This document shows, one piece after another, positions 62,199 to 64,000 of a stretch of DNA of 64,000 nucleotides. The notes under the pieces were generated by a model that saw only the letters and a program-made list of their open reading frames with translations, was not told the DNA's origin and ran no database searches. The translations under genes and the position numbers were made by a program. Source of the DNA: Acanthochromis polyacanthus (lineage: Eukaryota; Chordata; Actinopteri; Pomacentridae); NCBI RefSeq assembly GCF_021347895.1, contig NC_067122.1, positions 11,273,983 through 11,337,982 on the forward strand. The letters run 5' to 3'. How positions within the stretch are numbered: the first letter of the stretch is position 1; every line of letters starts with the position of its first letter.

Positions 62199-64000
62199 GT
62201 GAGTCAGGCACCGTAGCACACGCAGACCAACGCAAACACAACGCAAACACAACGATGTGCGCGTTCAAACATGCAGACACGCAAAGATGACGAACGTACC
62301 GGCAGACCTGTACGTGCACATAAAAAAAAAATGGCCCTTTGTGTCACTGCGTGCTCGCCAGTAACGTGCAAAGTCACAACCTCGCACGCACATAAACACA
62401 CACAGTCACACTTTGCTGCAGTGCAATATTGATGCAGCAGTTTGCCCTCTGCTGCTTCAGGAACCACTAAGTCATTTATTGAACACACACACACTGGCTT
62501 TCTTTCTTTCTCTGACTTTATGGGTTTATTATCAAGTAAGTGTTGCATGTACTTGTTTTTGTGTGATAATTATAATGTTGATGTCATAAATCTATGAATC
62601 ATCCTAAATATTTAAATCTGTCTACAGGGCGCTCTAATATATAACACTGAAACTACACTAGCAGTTGAGGGGGATTACTATGAGTGTCCTTGGGTTGTTT
62701 TTTTTCTAAAAGCATCTGCAAAATTGATTTCGAGAATCTTTTCAGTGTTAAAATACCAAAGATAAGTATGAAATCCATTTTTTACATTTACAAGCTTTGC
62801 CAGAGCAGTGAAGGTTTTTCAAGGTTCTGTCTCTAATAATGTAGCTGTTACTATCAACACTTTAAGTCTTGGACTATTTTGTTTCTCTTTTTGGGGGGAA
62901 TTTACGCCTGAAAAGACAACCTTGCATTCAGTCATTAACAATTACACAACTGTAAGGCTAAAATTAGCAACCTTGTACTCTTTCTGTAAGAGACACTTTG
63001 GAGAATTTTGAAACACAATAAATAAATTTTAGACTCATCACCAGACCAGCAAGATTTAAAGAACAAATTCAGTAAAAACAGATTATCTTTTTTTTTCTTT
63101 TTCTTTTTTTTTTTTTTACCTCTGCTTAATAAAAACTACAAATTGGAGAGTACATCACATCCTTAAACTGACTCACTAAGCAACATGTGCAGAATAATGA
63201 GACCTCAATGAAGCACAAAAACATTTAGAGGCATTTTAGTCAGAGTCCCACCAGACAGTGGTTTTAACTTCATTCGTCAACAGCCCTCTAAAAATGGAGA
63301 CCGACTGCTTTTTAATGATATATAGATTGTAATAGTAACTGTAACATCATCCTGTAAATAGCAGCAGTTACTTATTGTAAATTGTGAGATATTAATTATT
63401 AATTTCGAGTCAGTACGAGTCCTTGTAATAAAGAAAGAAGCCAATAAAGGAAATGTCTATAATAGTAGTAATTGTTAGAATTGATGTAGGATAAAACAAG
63501 GGTAAAACAATGTTAATCAAGATTAGGAAATTTAGAAAGAAGTAGGAACAAAATGTGTAGTGGTGTGAGTGAATTATTGCACACAGAAGCTCACTGACGC
63601 ACAGAGCCATGCGCATACACAAACACACACACAGAAACCCCTCTAGCTGTGAAATAGGCCTGCTCTACAGGGTCAATAGCAGTGATTAGGTATTGATCAA
63701 GCTGAAGAAGACACTCCATCATACTGTCCACATGACCTACTTATGACCTGAGAGAGGGAGAGGAACAGTGACCAATGGGTCATAAGATATGTGTGTATGT
63801 GTGTTTTCTGGAGCATATGTGTTTGTTATGCTTTTCTTACAAAGATGCAAAGGGTGAACATGTATGTTTAACTACTATAATTTTTCATTGGAGAGCAAAC
63901 ACTTTCCTGTAGATAATTAGATAAGAAGACGGATACTGCTTTCATGTCCGTGCATTAAGTTAGGAATATTTGATTACTAAGTGGTTGAGTTTACGGTGGA
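62199..64000 (+). other. slit3 intron after the D4 cap exon, open at the window edge
   Basis: It has CA-rich patches (62395-62405, 62483-62495, 63618-63634) and a T-rich run (63089-63118). No exon was recognised before the window ends. The next expected exon is the first LRR of D4. Confidence 0.6.

Overview
The window is teleost fish genomic DNA, most likely from a percomorph. The reasons are vertebrate-type split exons with GT/AG splice sites, introns of about 1-5 kb, dense CA/GT/CT microsatellites, and decayed Tc1-like transposons, a tRNA-derived SINE and other repeats I recognise as typical of spiny-rayed fishes. One gene explains all the coding sequence I can support: slit3, on the + strand. 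It encodes a secreted axon-guidance ligand of Robo receptors. Fourteen consecutive internal exons lie between 26079 and 62198. Both ends of the gene lie outside the window.

Layout. From 1 to 26078 is one large upstream intron with no exon I could find. It holds a 25-N assembly gap, microsatellites (notably an uninterrupted 150-bp TG/CGTG compound array at 11111-11260) and old repeats. From 26079 to 30357 are two exons that finish the first LRR domain (D1): its last LRR and its C-terminal cap. From 31667 to 42995 are six exons for the whole second LRR domain (D2), the Robo-binding domain in the Slit family. From 47226 to 58782 are five exons for the third domain (D3). At 62066-62198 is the N-terminal cap of the fourth domain (D4). 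Splice phases are regular: cap-N exons run from phase 1 to 2, LRR exons from 2 to 2 and cap-C exons from 2 to 1.

The intron between the D2 cap-C exon and the D3 cap-N exon contains a pre-miR-218 hairpin (about 44928-45018) in the host orientation. This matches vertebrate SLIT3, whose intron 14 carries mir-218-2. If one exon is assumed per LRR in D1, the exons here correspond to human exons 7-20.

Two adjacent D1 exons (26079-26149 and 30195-30357) are each one base short of the length needed to keep frame. Splice sites and flanking protein sequence are otherwise conserved. Both look like single T losses, more likely assembly errors than a dying gene, because the twelve downstream exons are all intact.

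Other structure includes a 1.14-kb Tc1-like element with both terminal inverted repeats, a second internally deleted Tc1-like copy, a 551-bp composite inverted-repeat element with a near-perfect 9-bp target duplication and a duplicated left end, two multi-copy dispersed repeat families found by comparing the window with itself, and a degenerate ~60-bp tandem repeat that runs directly into the base of the mir-218 hairpin. I found no CRISPR array, operon, tRNA or rRNA gene, and no second protein-coding gene.
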